A stretch of DNA of 64,000 nt from Saliniramus sp050485405 (lineage in GTDB: Bacteria; Pseudomonadota; Alphaproteobacteria; Rhizobiales; Beijerinckiaceae), in contig JBJHBI010000005.1 of NCBI GenBank assembly GCA_050485405.1, positions 1 to 64,000 of the forward strand, read 5' to 3'. Each line of letters opens with the position of its first letter. Within the stretch, counting starts at the first letter, position 1. The position numbers and the translations under genes were made by a program. The notes under the pieces were generated by a model. It was not told where the DNA came from and did not search any database. It worked only from the letters and a program-made list of their open reading frames with translations. Shown piece after piece: positions 42,361 through 52,248 of this stretch.

Positions 42361-45315
42361 ATGAGCGCGGCGCCTACGGTTTCTGCAGCGACGGCGCGGC
42401 GCGCCGAGACGGTGACGCGCCGCGATTTCGGGCTCGAACGCAAGCTGCGGCGTGCCATGCAGGGCGAGGTTCGCTTCGACGCGTTCACGCGCGGGCGCTA
42501 CGCCACGGATGCCTCGATCTACCAGATCATGCCGCTGGGCGTGGTCATGCCGCAAACGCCTGAGGATCTCGAAGCGGCGCTCACCATCGCCCGTGACGAA
42601 GGCGTGCCGGTGATCGCGCGCGGTGGCGGTACATCGCAGAACGGGCAGCCGATCGGAGAGGGGCTCGTCATCGATTGCGCGCGCCATCTCGACCGGGTGC
42701 TCGATTACGATGCGCAGGCGCGCACCATCCGCGTCGAGCCCGGCATGGTGCTGGAGCGGCTGAATGCGCGGCTGAAGGAGGACGGGCTATTCTTTCCCGT
42801 AGAGCCCTCCACCGCCTCGCGCTGCACGATCGGCGGCATGACCGGCAATAATTCCTGCGGCGCGCGCTCGATTCATTACGGCAAGATGGTCGACAACGTG
42901 CTCGCCGTGGACGGCTGGTTCCACCACGGCGAGGCTTTCCGCTACGCTTCGATGGCGGGTGCCGATGGTGGCGTCACCGGTTCGCCGGATGCGCGCAAGC
43001 TCGCGACCTCGCTGGTCGGTCTCGCCCATGCCGAGCGCGCGGAGATCGAGGCGCGGTTTCCCCAGGTCCAGCGGCGTGTCGGCGGATACAATCTCGATGC
43101 GTTGCTCGCACCCGTGCCCAATCTCGCGCATCTGCTGGTCGGCTCCGAGGGAACGCTGGCGATCTCGCGCGCGATCACGCTCGCACTGTCGCCCCTGCCG
43201 CAGCATCGCGTCATGGGTGTATGCCATTTCCCGAGCTTTCGCGCAGCCATGGAGACGACGCGGCATCTCGTCGATCTCGGTCCCGTCGCGGTCGAACTCG
43301 TCGATCGCAACGTGCTCGAACTCGGCGCCGATATCGACATCTTCCGCCGCACGCTCGCGCAGATCACGAAAGGGCAGCCCGATTGCCTGCTGCTGGTCGA
43401 ATTCGCCGGCGAGAGCATGGACGGCCTGCGCGCCGATCTCGCGCGTCTCGACCAGTGCATGGCCGATCACGGCCATCCGGATGCGGTGGTGGAGGTGATC
43501 GATCCGGGTGCGCAAAAGCAGGTCTGGGGTGTGCGCGAGGCCTGCCTGAATATCATGATGTCGATGAAGGGCGACGGCAAGGCGGTCTCCTTCATCGAGG
43601 ATTGCGCCGTGCCGCTGGAGCATCTCGCCGATTACACCGACCGCGTCACCGCGATCTTCGAGAAACACGGCACGCGCGGCACCTGGTACGCCCATGCATC
43701 GGTCGGCTGCCTGCATGTGCGCCCGATCCTCAATATGAAGACGGAGGAGGGCGTGCGGGCCATGCGCGCCATCGCCGAGGAGACATTCGAGGAGGTGCGG
43801 CGTTTCAAGGGCTCGCATTCCGGCGAACACGGCGACGGGATCTCGCGCTCGGAATTCCACGAGGCGATGTTCGGCACCCGCATGGTGCGCGCCTTCGAGG
43901 CGGTGAAGAACGCCTTCGATCCGCAAGGCCGGCTCAATCCGGGCAAGATCGTGCGCCCGCTCCCCTTCGATGATCGCGACCTGATGCGCTATCCGCCCGG
44001 CTACGCGCAAGCCGCGCCGCTAAAGACCGCCCTCGACTGGAGCGATCACGGCGGCATGCTCGGTGCGGTCGAGATGTGCAACAATAACGGCACCTGCCGC
44101 AAACGCGTCGGCGGGGCCATGTGCCCGAGTTTCCGCGTCACCGGATCGGAAATGCACGTTACGCGCGGGCGCGCCAACAGCCTGCGCCTCGCCATGACCG
44201 GCCAGCTCGGCGAAGACGCCTTCACCGATCCCGCCATGAAGGCGACGATGGATCTGTGCGTCTCCTGCAAGGCGTGCCGCCACGAATGCCCCACCGGCGT
44301 CGACATGGCGCGGATGAAGATCGAATTTCTCAGCCATTATCATGCCCGCCACGGTCTGCCCCTGAAGGACCGGCTCGTGGCTTGGCTGCCGCGTTATGCC
44401 CCGCTCGCGGCGCGGCTGCGCGGGCTCGTCAATCTGCGCTACAAGGTGCCGGGCCTCGCGGCTCTGTCGGAGAAGATCGCGGGGTTCTCCGCGCGCCGGT
44501 CGCTTCCCGTCTGGCGCAAGCCCTGGGCGGAGACGGGGGCGGTAGCCTCGCCGCAGGACGTCATCGGCGACGGGCGGGATATCGTGCTCTTCGGCGATAC
44601 CTTCAACCGCTATTTCGAACCGGAGAACCTCACTGCGGCGAGCCGCGTGCTGGCGCGTGCCGGCTACCGTCTTCATCGGGTCGCGCCGCCGGATCGTGGT
44701 CGCCCGCTATGCTGCGGGCGCACCTTCCTCTCCGCCGGGCAGGTCGACGAGGCGCGCACGGAAGCACAGCGCACCCGCGATGCGCTGATCCCCTTCGTCG
44801 AGCGTGGCGCGCGGGTGATCGGGCTCGAACCCTCCTGCCTGCTCACCCTGCGCGACGAGTTCCACGCGCTTCTGCCCGACGAGGCGACGCAGGCGCTGTC
44901 AGACGCCGCCTTCCTCTTCGAGGAAGCGCTGGCAAGCGATTTCGAGGCGGGCGCGATCTATCTCGCCTTCGCCGATCAGGGCGGGCGCAAGGCCTATCTG
45001 CACGGGCATTGCCATCAGAAGAGCTTCGAGGCGCTCACCCCGGTCGAGACGCTTCTGCGTGCGGTACCGGGGCTCTCGGTGGAGACGATCGAATCGAGCT
45101 GCTGCGGCATGGCCGGCGCTTTCGGGTATGATGCACGCACCATCGAGACCTCCTTCGCCATGGGCGAGCTCTCGCTGTTCCCCGCTCTGCGCGCGGCGGA
45201 GGCGGACGCGGTCATTCTCGCCGACGGGACGTCCTGCCGCCACCAGATCGGTGACGGCGTGGCGCGCGAGGCGCGGCATGTGGCGCGGTTCCTGGATCGG
45301 GCACTCAGCGAATGA
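42361..45315 (+). CDS. FAD- and Fe-S-containing D-2-hydroxyacid dehydrogenase (YdiJ/Dld-like)
   Basis: A 984-residue flavoprotein that probably oxidises a D-2-hydroxyacid (D-lactate or D-2-hydroxyglutarate class) and passes electrons through Fe-S clusters. Domain order: FAD_binding_4 (about 45-275, ARGGGTSQNGQPIGEGLVID), FAD-oxidase C domain (about 290-540), a Cys-containing segment CNNNGTCRKRVGGAMCPS, a 4Fe-4S motif CVSCKACRHECPTG (near 640) and two CCG-type Cys motifs, PLCCGRTFLSAG and ESSCCGMAGAFG. ATG 42361 follows GGGAGCGAGC. It is the first chromosomal gene right of the island and overlaps the convergent pilus-type gene by 11 bases. Confidence 0.88.
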   Translation: MSAAPTVSAATARRAETVTRRDFGLERKLRRAMQGEVRFDAFTRGRYATDASIYQIMPLGVVMPQTPEDLEAALTIARDEGVPVIARGGGTSQNGQPIGEGLVIDCARHLDRVLDYDAQARTIRVEPGMVLERLNARLKEDGLFFPVEPSTASRCTIGGMTGNNSCGARSIHYGKMVDNVLAVDGWFHHGEAFRYASMAGADGGVTGSPDARKLATSLVGLAHAERAEIEARFPQVQRRVGGYNLDALLAPVPNLAHLLVGSEGTLAISRAITLALSPLPQHRVMGVCHFPSFRAAMETTRHLVDLGPVAVELVDRNVLELGADIDIFRRTLAQITKGQPDCLLLVEFAGESMDGLRADLARLDQCMADHGHPDAVVEVIDPGAQKQVWGVREACLNIMMSMKGDGKAVSFIEDCAVPLEHLADYTDRVTAIFEKHGTRGTWYAHASVGCLHVRPILNMKTEEGVRAMRAIAEETFEEVRRFKGSHSGEHGDGISRSEFHEAMFGTRMVRAFEAVKNAFDPQGRLNPGKIVRPLPFDDRDLMRYPPGYAQAAPLKTALDWSDHGGMLGAVEMCNNNGTCRKRVGGAMCPSFRVTGSEMHVTRGRANSLRLAMTGQLGEDAFTDPAMKATMDLCVSCKACRHECPTGVDMARMKIEFLSHYHARHGLPLKDRLVAWLPRYAPLAARLRGLVNLRYKVPGLAALSEKIAGFSARRSLPVWRKPWAETGAVASPQDVIGDGRDIVLFGDTFNRYFEPENLTAASRVLARAGYRLHRVAPPDRGRPLCCGRTFLSAGQVDEARTEAQRTRDALIPFVERGARVIGLEPSCLLTLRDEFHALLPDEATQALSDAAFLFEEALASDFEAGAIYLAFADQGGRKAYLHGHCHQKSFEALTPVETLLRAVPGLSVETIESSCCGMAGAFGYDARTIETSFAMGELSLFPALRAAEADAVILADGTSCRHQIGDGVAREARHVARFLDRALSE

Positions 45316-46423
45316 TACGCACGTTGCGCGAGCCGAGCTCCCCGAAATCGGGACATTTCACGACAATCTGGATGTCGTTGTAGTCGCGGTCCGTCCAGGC
45401 CGCCTGGCGCCAGTTTCCGCCGGGACCCGTCTGTCCCGGCGGTCTGTCCTCCCAGCCGAAATACATGTAGGCGCCCGGCGTGCAGCCGCGATCCTCGACG
45501 ACGGGGGTGCGGTTGGTGCCTTCGGGAATGATCCCGCCCTCGCTGACGCCGACGCATTCCGCGCGGCTGTTGCAGCGTATGGTTTCGAGCATCTCGAAAC
45601 CCTGGTCGATCTGGCCGGGGCTGACCCATTGCCGCCACGCATTGGGGACCCATTCGACGACGCGGACGATGTCGAAATTCTCGCGCCCGTTCACGATCCA
45701 GGTATCGGTGAAATATTCGAACACCGCGGCATAGGGCGGGCGGTTCGGGTCGTCGAGGAGTTCGGGATGCGCGAGGACATGGCGTCGGTTGCGCAGCTTG
45801 AAGCTCAGCGACTCGCCTTCGAGACAGCGCGGCCAGACGAAGGGGACCTCCGGATCGGCATTGTCGGCGATCAGCGTCATCTGGCTGCGGAACTCGTCCC
45901 GCGCCTCGGGATCTGCGGGATTGGCGGCGCTGTAATCAAAGCAATAGGCGAAGAGCTGATTGTGGTCGGCCGCGTTGTGATCGAGATAGGTGAGCTCGGG
46001 CGGCTCGTATTGCCGGACCAGCGCGTCGATATGCACCTCCGTGCGCACGTTGACCCTCATCGCTTGTGCGATACCGGGGATGGTATGCGCCATGGCGGTG
46101 CGCACGGTGCCGGTGAGTTCGAGGGCGAAGGTATTCGCGTTCAGCCATTCGCCGTCGAGGATGATCGCGGCGAGCTTCCCGGTATCGAGCCCCGCGCCGT
46201 TCTCGTCGGCCAGATAGGCTGCAAGGACCTGCTCGAAATCCTCACGATTCTCCGAATTCGCGATATGCAGCGCGATACCGTCGGAGACGGCCTGGAGCTG
46301 TGCACGCGCGTCGGTCGCGCGGCTGAAATCGATGCTGATGCCCGCGAGGCCGATGATCGGCATCGCCAGCAACGCGAAGATCACGGCGACGTTGCCGCGA
46401 GCGTCTGAGCTGAACCGGGACAT
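45305..46423 (-). CDS. TadE/TadG-like pilus assembly protein
   Basis: A 372-residue protein with the type IVb minor-pilin start: a short basic N-terminus and one membrane helix, GNVAVIFALLAMPIIGLAGISI, with the conserved Glu-less TadG variant, then SRATDARAQLQAVSDGIALHIA (here shown in parts). The rest is an extracytoplasmic domain with few Cys residues. Family members are pseudopilins or Flp-pilus assembly proteins. No other tad genes are in the window, so a stand-alone role is possible. Confidence 0.75.
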   Translation of the reverse strand: MSRFSSDARGNVAVIFALLAMPIIGLAGISIDFSRATDARAQLQAVSDGIALHIANSENREDFEQVLAAYLADENGAGLDTGKLAAIILDGEWLNANTFALELTGTVRTAMAHTIPGIAQAMRVNVRTEVHIDALVRQYEPPELTYLDHNAADHNQLFAYCFDYSAANPADPEARDEFRSQMTLIADNADPEVPFVWPRCLEGESLSFKLRNRRHVLAHPELLDDPNRPPYAAVFEYFTDTWIVNGRENFDIVRVVEWVPNAWRQWVSPGQIDQGFEMLETIRCNSRAECVGVSEGGIIPEGTNRTPVVEDRGCTPGAYMYFGWEDRPPGQTGPGGNWRQAAWTDRDYNDIQIVVKCPDFGELGSRNVRIIR

Positions 46424-46614
46424 GTGACTTCACGCTTCTGATGGTAAACTGATGGTGATGCAGACTTTATGTTGCATCTTTATAGATTAAAATTGCGCAA
46501 CCTCTAAGTGCTGTTGCGATAACTGATGAATGGAAGGTTTACGCAATGAGCCGGGCCCGGCACAGCCACGCGCCGGGCGTCACGATATGCAATATAGCCG
46601 ACGCGCGCCGAAAC

Positions 46615-47649
46615 TCACCGATCGCCCGGGCCGGATGCCGTGGTGCGTAGCGCCTCGCGCGCGCTTGCGAGTTTCCGGCCCATGCTGAAGGCGCGGCGGG
46701 TTGGTTCGAGATTGGCGGCGCCGCTTCCCACGATATCGTAGGCCGTGCCGTGGGCCGGCGTCGTGATCGGGACGGTGAGACCGGCCAGCAGCGTGACGCC
46801 GCGCTCGAAGCCCAGAAGCTTGATCGCAATCTGGCCCTGATCGTGATACATCGTCAGGACCGCGTCACACAGCCCGTCGCGGGCGCGCAGGAAGACCGTG
46901 TCCGAGGGGTAGGGGCCGCTGATCTCATATCCGCGGGCACGTGCCGCCTCGACCGCCGGGGCGATGATCACGTCGTCTTCATGGCCGAAAGCGCCGCCTT
47001 CGCCGGCATGGGGGTTCAATGCGGCGACGGCGATACGCGGGTTCGCGATCCCGGCGGCCTGCATCGTCGCGACGGTAAGGGCGATCTTCGCGAGAACCCG
47101 CTCCTCGGTGATCAGTTCGCAGACGCCGCTCAGGGGCACGTGCGATGTCACGCGCGCGTTCCACATATCGTCGACGATGTTGAACTCTCCCCCCGTATCG
47201 GCGATGCCGAGGCGGTCGAGCATGAAGCCGAGTTCGTCGGGAAAGGGATTGCCGCCGAGCTTGAGCGCCTGCTTGTTGAGGGGCGTGAAGGTGATCGCGT
47301 CGATCCTTCCCTTGCGCGCGAGATCGAGCGCGATGGCGAGATTGCCCAAAGCCGATCTGCCGCCGGCAGCGGATGCCACGCGCGGTGCGAGCGTCTGCGG
47401 ATCGAGATCGCACGTATCGTGGAAGACGACCGGCTGGTTCGCGGTGAGCGCGTCGTCGAGCGCGGCGAAGACCGGTATGTCGAGGGAGAGGCCGGCAACC
47501 TCCTCGCCGGCGCGCAACACCCGGCGATCACCGATCACGACGACTCTCGTCTCGCCGGGAAAGCCCTCGTCGGCGATGAGGCGCGCTGCGAGTTCGCCAC
47601 CGATGCCGGCGGGATCACCCAGGACGAGTGCGATGCGCGGGGCCGTCAT
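46615..47649 (-). CDS. pdxA: PdxA-family 4-phospho-hydroxyacid dehydrogenase
   Basis: A 344-residue PdxA-fold enzyme. Classic PdxA oxidises 4-phosphohydroxy-L-threonine for pyridoxine synthesis; paralogs (PdxA2) act in four-carbon acid-sugar catabolism. Visible motifs are LVLGDPAGIGGELAA near the start, the metal-site HVPLSG (near residue 155) and HDQGQIAIKLLGFERGV (near 267), and AHGTAYDIVGSG near 294. GGAGG precedes ATG 47649; a longer start is less likely. It ends the TRAP transporter operon rather than lying near ksgA/surA, which favours a catabolic paralog. No DUF1537 kinase is present. Confidence 0.85.
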   Translation of the reverse strand: MTAPRIALVLGDPAGIGGELAARLIADEGFPGETRVVVIGDRRVLRAGEEVAGLSLDIPVFAALDDALTANQPVVFHDTCDLDPQTLAPRVASAAGGRSALGNLAIALDLARKGRIDAITFTPLNKQALKLGGNPFPDELGFMLDRLGIADTGGEFNIVDDMWNARVTSHVPLSGVCELITEERVLAKIALTVATMQAAGIANPRIAVAALNPHAGEGGAFGHEDDVIIAPAVEAARARGYEISGPYPSDTVFLRARDGLCDAVLTMYHDQGQIAIKLLGFERGVTLLAGLTVPITTPAHGTAYDIVGSGAANLEPTRRAFSMGRKLASAREALRTTASGPGDR

Positions 47650-47671
47650 CGCCGCCTCCGCGCGCACGGGC

Positions 47672-48946
47672 TCAACGCAGCATCTTCGGCAGCCATAGCG
47701 AAATCTCCGGAAACAGGGTGAGAATGATCAGGGTGGCGAATAGCGGTATGTAATAGGGCACGAGCTGACGCAGGATCGCGCGCATGGATACGCCCGCGAT
47801 ATCCGATATCAGGAACAGCCCGAGCCCCATCGGGGGCGTCAGCAGCCCCAGCATCAGGTTGAAGATGGCGACGATTCCCAGATGGACGGGATCGACCCCC
47901 GCCATGTGCAGCGGTCCGGCGATGATCGGCATGATCAGGATCGTCGCGGTCGTGCTGTCGAGGAACATCCCCACGATGAGCAGGAGCACGTTCACGATCA
48001 GGAGCAGCACGAGGGGATCGGTGCTCAGCGACAGAAGCTGACGGGCGACCGTCTGCGGGAACTGTTCGACGGCGAGGATGAAGCCGAAGATCGCCGCGGC
48101 GGAGACGATGATGAGGATCGCCGAAGTGGTCTTCAGCGTCTCCAGAGCCGCATGGAGCAAGTGCCTCCAGGTCAGCGTGCGGTAGAAGACGAGGCTGATG
48201 AAGAGCACGTAGACCACCGTCACCGATGCCGCCTCGGTCGGCGTGAAGAAGCCCATCAGCATCCCCGAGATCAGGAGAACGGGGGTGAACAGCGCGGGCA
48301 AAGCGGGCAGCATCACGCGCACGACTTCGCGGAAGGTGGGCCAGCGTTCGGCGCGGGGATAGCCCCGGCGGATGGCCAGAACTGCCGTGGTGATCATCAA
48401 CAACGAGATGCACAACAAGGCCGGAACGATGCCGGCGACGAGCAATTGCACGATCGAGACGCTGGTCACCGAGCCGTAGATGATCAGCGGGATGCTCGGC
48501 GGAAAGATCGGTCCGACGATGGCCGAGGAGAGCGTCACCGCACCGGCGAAGTCGCGGCGGAAGCCATGCGCGGCCATGGCCTTCACCTCGATGCGCCCCA
48601 GGCCGCCCACATCCGCGAGCGAGGCGCCGCTCATGCCGGAAAAGACGAGGCTCGAGGCGATGTTCACCTGCGCGAGCCCGCCGGGAGCGCGCCCGACCAG
48701 CGTGTTGGCGAACCGGAAGATCACATCCGTGACGCCGGCCTGGTTCATCAGGTTTCCGACGAAGATGAAGATCGGCACCGCGACGAGGGGAAACGAATCG
48801 AGCGCATAGGACATGCGCTGTCCGATCAGCTGGATCGGAATGTCGGCGACGAGAATGTAGAGGATCGAGGGGACGAGGATGGCGATCGCGACCGGAAAGC
48901 CGAGAATGAAGAGGAGAGCGAAGCCGGCGAGGATGAGCACCGCCAT
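47672..48946 (-). CDS. dctM: TRAP transporter large permease (DctM)
   Basis: The 424-residue, 12-helix membrane subunit of a TRAP transporter, the channel that couples organic-acid uptake to sodium. Family features are PSILYILVADIPIQLIGQRM, FIFVGNLMNQAGV near 80, and GPIFPPSIPLIIYG near 145 (the conserved P-P-S-I motif). It lies three bases after dctQ and 22 bases before pdxA in one minus-strand operon. Confidence 0.95.
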   Translation of the reverse strand: MAVLILAGFALLFILGFPVAIAILVPSILYILVADIPIQLIGQRMSYALDSFPLVAVPIFIFVGNLMNQAGVTDVIFRFANTLVGRAPGGLAQVNIASSLVFSGMSGASLADVGGLGRIEVKAMAAHGFRRDFAGAVTLSSAIVGPIFPPSIPLIIYGSVTSVSIVQLLVAGIVPALLCISLLMITTAVLAIRRGYPRAERWPTFREVVRVMLPALPALFTPVLLISGMLMGFFTPTEAASVTVVYVLFISLVFYRTLTWRHLLHAALETLKTTSAILIIVSAAAIFGFILAVEQFPQTVARQLLSLSTDPLVLLLIVNVLLLIVGMFLDSTTATILIMPIIAGPLHMAGVDPVHLGIVAIFNLMLGLLTPPMGLGLFLISDIAGVSMRAILRQLVPYYIPLFATLIILTLFPEISLWLPKMLR

Positions 48947-48949
48947 GGT

Positions 48950-49522
48950 TCAATGCCCCCCGAGCGTCGGCTCGTCGCCGGTATCGCGCTCGATGTCGAG
49001 CACGATATAGGGCTCGCGCCCCATCGCGAGCTTGAGCGTCTGCAGCGCGCATTCGATCGCGGCGATCAGCAGGCCGAGGAAGGCGGCGGAGAAGAAGACC
49101 CAGTAGGGGATACCGAGCGTCGGTGTGGCGTTACGCAGGTTCCCCAAGGTGGCGAGCGCGACGGAATAGGCCGCGAGCCCGTAGGCGCCGCAGGCGATCA
49201 GCGCGATCATGGCGAGCAGGCCGCGCCGCAGCCGCACCGGCAGCATCTGCAGGAATTCCTCCATCCGGATATTGGCGCCGGACGAGACGACATAGGGCAG
49301 CGTGACGAAGACGACGCAGATCAGCATGAACCGTGTGAGTTCCTCGGCCCCGATGAAGGGCGCGCGCAGCACCTGCCGCAGGAAGATCTGCACGGCCGGC
49401 AGGGTGATCATCACGGCCAGAACGGCGAGCCCGGCCCAGCGCAGGACGGCCCTGACGCGATCGAGCGCCGCGTCGATGCGATCGATCGTGCCGATGCGCG
49501 ATGTCGGGGGATTGCCTGTCAT
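48950..49522 (-). CDS. dctQ: TRAP transporter small permease (DctQ)
   Basis: The 190-residue small membrane subunit of the TRAP transporter with about four membrane helices. Family features include LRWAGLAVLAVMITLPAVQIFLR-type first helix with QIFLRQVLRAPFIGAEELTR (the R...P..W/G-EE pattern). It lies between the genes for the solute-binding protein and the large permease, as is usual for this family. Confidence 0.93.
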   Translation of the reverse strand: MTGNPPTSRIGTIDRIDAALDRVRAVLRWAGLAVLAVMITLPAVQIFLRQVLRAPFIGAEELTRFMLICVVFVTLPYVVSSGANIRMEEFLQMLPVRLRRGLLAMIALIACGAYGLAAYSVALATLGNLRNATPTLGIPYWVFFSAAFLGLLIAAIECALQTLKLAMGREPYIVLDIERDTGDEPTLGGH

Positions 49523-49583
49523 GGGGCGGCTCGCTCCAGTCGACCGACCGCCGGAGCGGGTCCGGCGGTCGGTACCTCACAGG

Positions 49584-50588
49584 TCACTGGATCTCGGCGA
49601 TCCGCTCGATATAGGGGGTCCATTCCGGGAAATCGCGAGCGACTTCTGCCGCAACGGCTTCGCGGAACGCCTCGATCTGGAGGCCGTCTTCCTCCGTGAT
49701 GAAGGTCATGCCGTGCCCCTTGAGGGTCTCGATCAGTTCGGCCTCGGAGGCCTCGGCCTGTTCGAGCGTCTCCTGGGCGATCTCTTCCATGACGTCGAGG
49801 ATCGCCGCGCGGTCTTCTTCCGAGATGCCCTGCCAGGCCTGCTCGTTGATGAAGACCGGCAGGACGTTCTGCATGTGGGCGGTCATCATGACGTGGCTCT
49901 GCACCTCGTAGAGCCTGTTGGAATTGATCATCGTCAGCGGGTTTTCCTGGCCGATCACCATTCCGGTCATCAATGCGGTGGGAAGTTCCGCGACCTCGAC
50001 CGGGGTCGGGGTGGCGCCGAAGCCGCGGATCATGGTCGTCCACAATTGCAGGGGGACGCCGCGGAAGGGCTGGCCGGCGAGATCATCCGGCGACTTGATC
50101 TCCATCGCCGCGGTCATGTTGCGTGCCCCGCGATAGAGGCGCCCGATGATGCGGATATTCTCTTCGGCGGCGAGCGTCTCATTGAACTCCTGAAGCACTT
50201 CGGAGCGTTCGGGATCCGTCGCGACGAGCGCATGCTGGCCGTCGCGATAGATGAAGGGCGCGTTGAAGACGGCGATATTGGGGGCGAGCCGCGCGAGCGA
50301 GGCGAATTCGTGGTGCCCCATGGCGACGGTCCCGCTGCGCACGCCGTCGATCAGCTCCTGGACGCCGCCGAGCTGCGAATCGGGAAACACGGTGATGGTG
50401 ACACGCCCTTCCGTCACTTCCGGAATGCGCTCCGCCGCCTGCTCGGCGAACCAGTACTGGATGTCACCGGCCGAGCCGACATGGGCGTAACGGAGATTGA
50501 CCTGGGCCGAGGCCGAGGAGAACGTCGCGCCGAGGCCGACGCTGGCGGCGAGCGCCGCCAAGAGGATGCTTCTACGTCCGATCATCAT
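49584..50588 (-). CDS. dctP: TRAP transporter solute-binding protein (DctP)
   Basis: Periplasmic binding protein of the TRAP system, 334 residues. It has a twin-arginine-like signal peptide (MMIGRRSILLAALAAS, cut after SASA), then the DctP fold with LRYAHVGSAGDIQYWFAEQA and the ligand-site region QPFRGVPLQLWTTMIRGFGA containing the conserved Arg that binds a carboxylate. ATG 50588 (or 50585) follows GGAGG. The substrate is most likely an organic acid; from the neighbouring enzymes a sugar acid or hydroxyacid is inferred. Confidence 0.93.
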   Translation of the reverse strand: MMIGRRSILLAALAASVGLGATFSSASAQVNLRYAHVGSAGDIQYWFAEQAAERIPEVTEGRVTITVFPDSQLGGVQELIDGVRSGTVAMGHHEFASLARLAPNIAVFNAPFIYRDGQHALVATDPERSEVLQEFNETLAAEENIRIIGRLYRGARNMTAAMEIKSPDDLAGQPFRGVPLQLWTTMIRGFGATPTPVEVAELPTALMTGMVIGQENPLTMINSNRLYEVQSHVMMTAHMQNVLPVFINEQAWQGISEEDRAAILDVMEEIAQETLEQAEASEAELIETLKGHGMTFITEEDGLQIEAFREAVAAEVARDFPEWTPYIERIAEIQ

Positions 50589-50776
50589 GGGTTCCTCCCT
50601 GTGGGTTGATCGCATTGCGCCGTCTTCTGGTATTCGCGGCGTTGGTGCGGTTTCGCTTCAGCCCTGTCCGTCGGTCCGGGGCTGCTTCGGACCGTCTCAC
50701 TCCTTGATGTCCCGATGTGCTGGTCTCGCAATGATCAGTGGCGAAGATTCTTTGGTATGAAACGGGTGCGTGGCGG

Positions 50777-52240
50777 TCACGCCGGAGGATCGACATCCTC
50801 GTAGCTGTAGGCCGTCTTCACGGTGGTGTAGAATTCACGCGCGTAGCGTCCCTGCTCTCTGGGGCCGTAGCTGGAGCCCTTCCTGCCACCGAACGGGACG
50901 TGATAATCGACACCGGCGGTGGGCAGATTGACCATCACCATGCCGGCGGCGGCGTTGTTGCGGAAATGGCGCGCATATTTCAGGCTCGTGGTGCAGATGC
51001 CCGCCGAGAGACCGAATTCGACGTCGTTGGCGATCGCCAGCGCCTCGTCGTAATTGCGCACGCGGGTCACGGAGGCGACCGGCCCGAAAATCTCCTCCTG
51101 CGAGATCCGCATCGCGGGCGTCGCCTCGGTGAACAGGGCCGGCGCGAGGTAGAAGCCGGGCTTGTCCAGATCGAGCCGCTCGCCGCCATGGACCAGCCGG
51201 GCACCTTCGTCCTGGCCGATGCGCACCCAGGAGAGGTCGCGCTCGAGCTGGCTTTCATCGACCACGGGCCCGATCTGCGTCTGCGGATCGAGCGCATCGC
51301 CGACCTTGAGCGCGCGCATGCGCGCGACCATGGCCTCGACGAAACGATCATGAACCGCGTCTTCCACGATCAGGCGCGACGAGGCGGTGCAGCGTTGCCC
51401 GGTGGAATAGAACGCGCCGTTGATCGCGCATTCGACGGCGATATCGAGATCGGCATCGGCGAGCACGACGAGCGGGTTCTTGCCGCCCATCTCCAACTGG
51501 ACCTTCTTCATCGGGCTCGCCGCGACGCAGGCCGCCGCGACGCGCCGCCCCGTCTCCACGGAACCGGTGAAGGAGATCGCATCCACCTCGCGATGTTCGA
51601 GCAAAGTCTGCCCGACCTCCGAGCCGCGCCCGACGACGAGGTTGAAGGCGCCCTCGGGCAGCCCTGCCTTCGCGATGATCCCGGTCAGCGCATGGGCGCA
51701 GGCCGGGACGAGATCCGCAGGCTTGAACACCACGCAATTGCCGTAGGCCAGGGCCGGGGCGATCTTCCAGGCGGGGATGGCGAGCGGGAAATTCCACGGC
51801 GTGATCAGGCCGACCACACCGACCGGTTCGCGGGTGACTTCGATGCCCACGCCGGGGCGGACCGATGCAATGGTCTCGCCCGCCATGCGCAGGCATTCAC
51901 CGGCGAAGAAGAGGAAGATCTGGCCGGCACGCCCGGCTTCACCGATCCCCTCGGCGAGGGTCTTGCCCTCCTCGCGGGCCAGGAGCCGCCCGAGATCCTC
52001 GCGCCGGGCGAGGATCTCGTCGCCGATCGCCTTCAGCGCGTCGTGGCGCTGCTGCGGGGTCGTGCGCGCGTAACCGGGAAAGGCGGCGCGGGCCGCCTCG
52101 ATCGCGGTGATCGTGTCGGCGCGCGTGCTCGCGGGATATTCGCCGACGACGTCGCGCGTATCGGAAGGGTTGATGTCGGGGCGGGTCTTTGCGGTCGCAA
52201 CGAACGCGCCGCCGATGAAGTTGTGCGTCGTCTGTGCCAT
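50777..52240 (-). CDS. aldehyde dehydrogenase, 2-oxoglutarate-semialdehyde type
   Basis: A 487-residue NAD(P)-dependent aldehyde dehydrogenase. It has PWNFPLAIPAWKIAPALAYG (NAD site), the catalytic Glu in QLEMGGKNPLVVL and the catalytic Cys in STGQRCTASSRL. The KNPLVVL and FYSTGQRCTASS patterns match 2-oxoglutarate semialdehyde dehydrogenases of sugar-acid pathways. It lies eight bases after a XylX-like gene, which makes the same product's precursor, so 2-oxoglutarate formation is a consistent inference. ATG 52240 with GAGG upstream is preferred over TTG 52252. Confidence 0.88.
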   Translation of the reverse strand: MAQTTHNFIGGAFVATAKTRPDINPSDTRDVVGEYPASTRADTITAIEAARAAFPGYARTTPQQRHDALKAIGDEILARREDLGRLLAREEGKTLAEGIGEAGRAGQIFLFFAGECLRMAGETIASVRPGVGIEVTREPVGVVGLITPWNFPLAIPAWKIAPALAYGNCVVFKPADLVPACAHALTGIIAKAGLPEGAFNLVVGRGSEVGQTLLEHREVDAISFTGSVETGRRVAAACVAASPMKKVQLEMGGKNPLVVLADADLDIAVECAINGAFYSTGQRCTASSRLIVEDAVHDRFVEAMVARMRALKVGDALDPQTQIGPVVDESQLERDLSWVRIGQDEGARLVHGGERLDLDKPGFYLAPALFTEATPAMRISQEEIFGPVASVTRVRNYDEALAIANDVEFGLSAGICTTSLKYARHFRNNAAAGMVMVNLPTAGVDYHVPFGGRKGSSYGPREQGRYAREFYTTVKTAYSYEDVDPPA

Positions 52241-52248
52241 TGTCGGCC

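Noticed and set aside
46615..47649. Assignment as the housekeeping pyridoxine-pathway PdxA
   Set aside because: The motifs fit PdxA in general, but the position in a TRAP-catabolic operon makes a catabolic paralog at least as likely, so the housekeeping role is not claimed.
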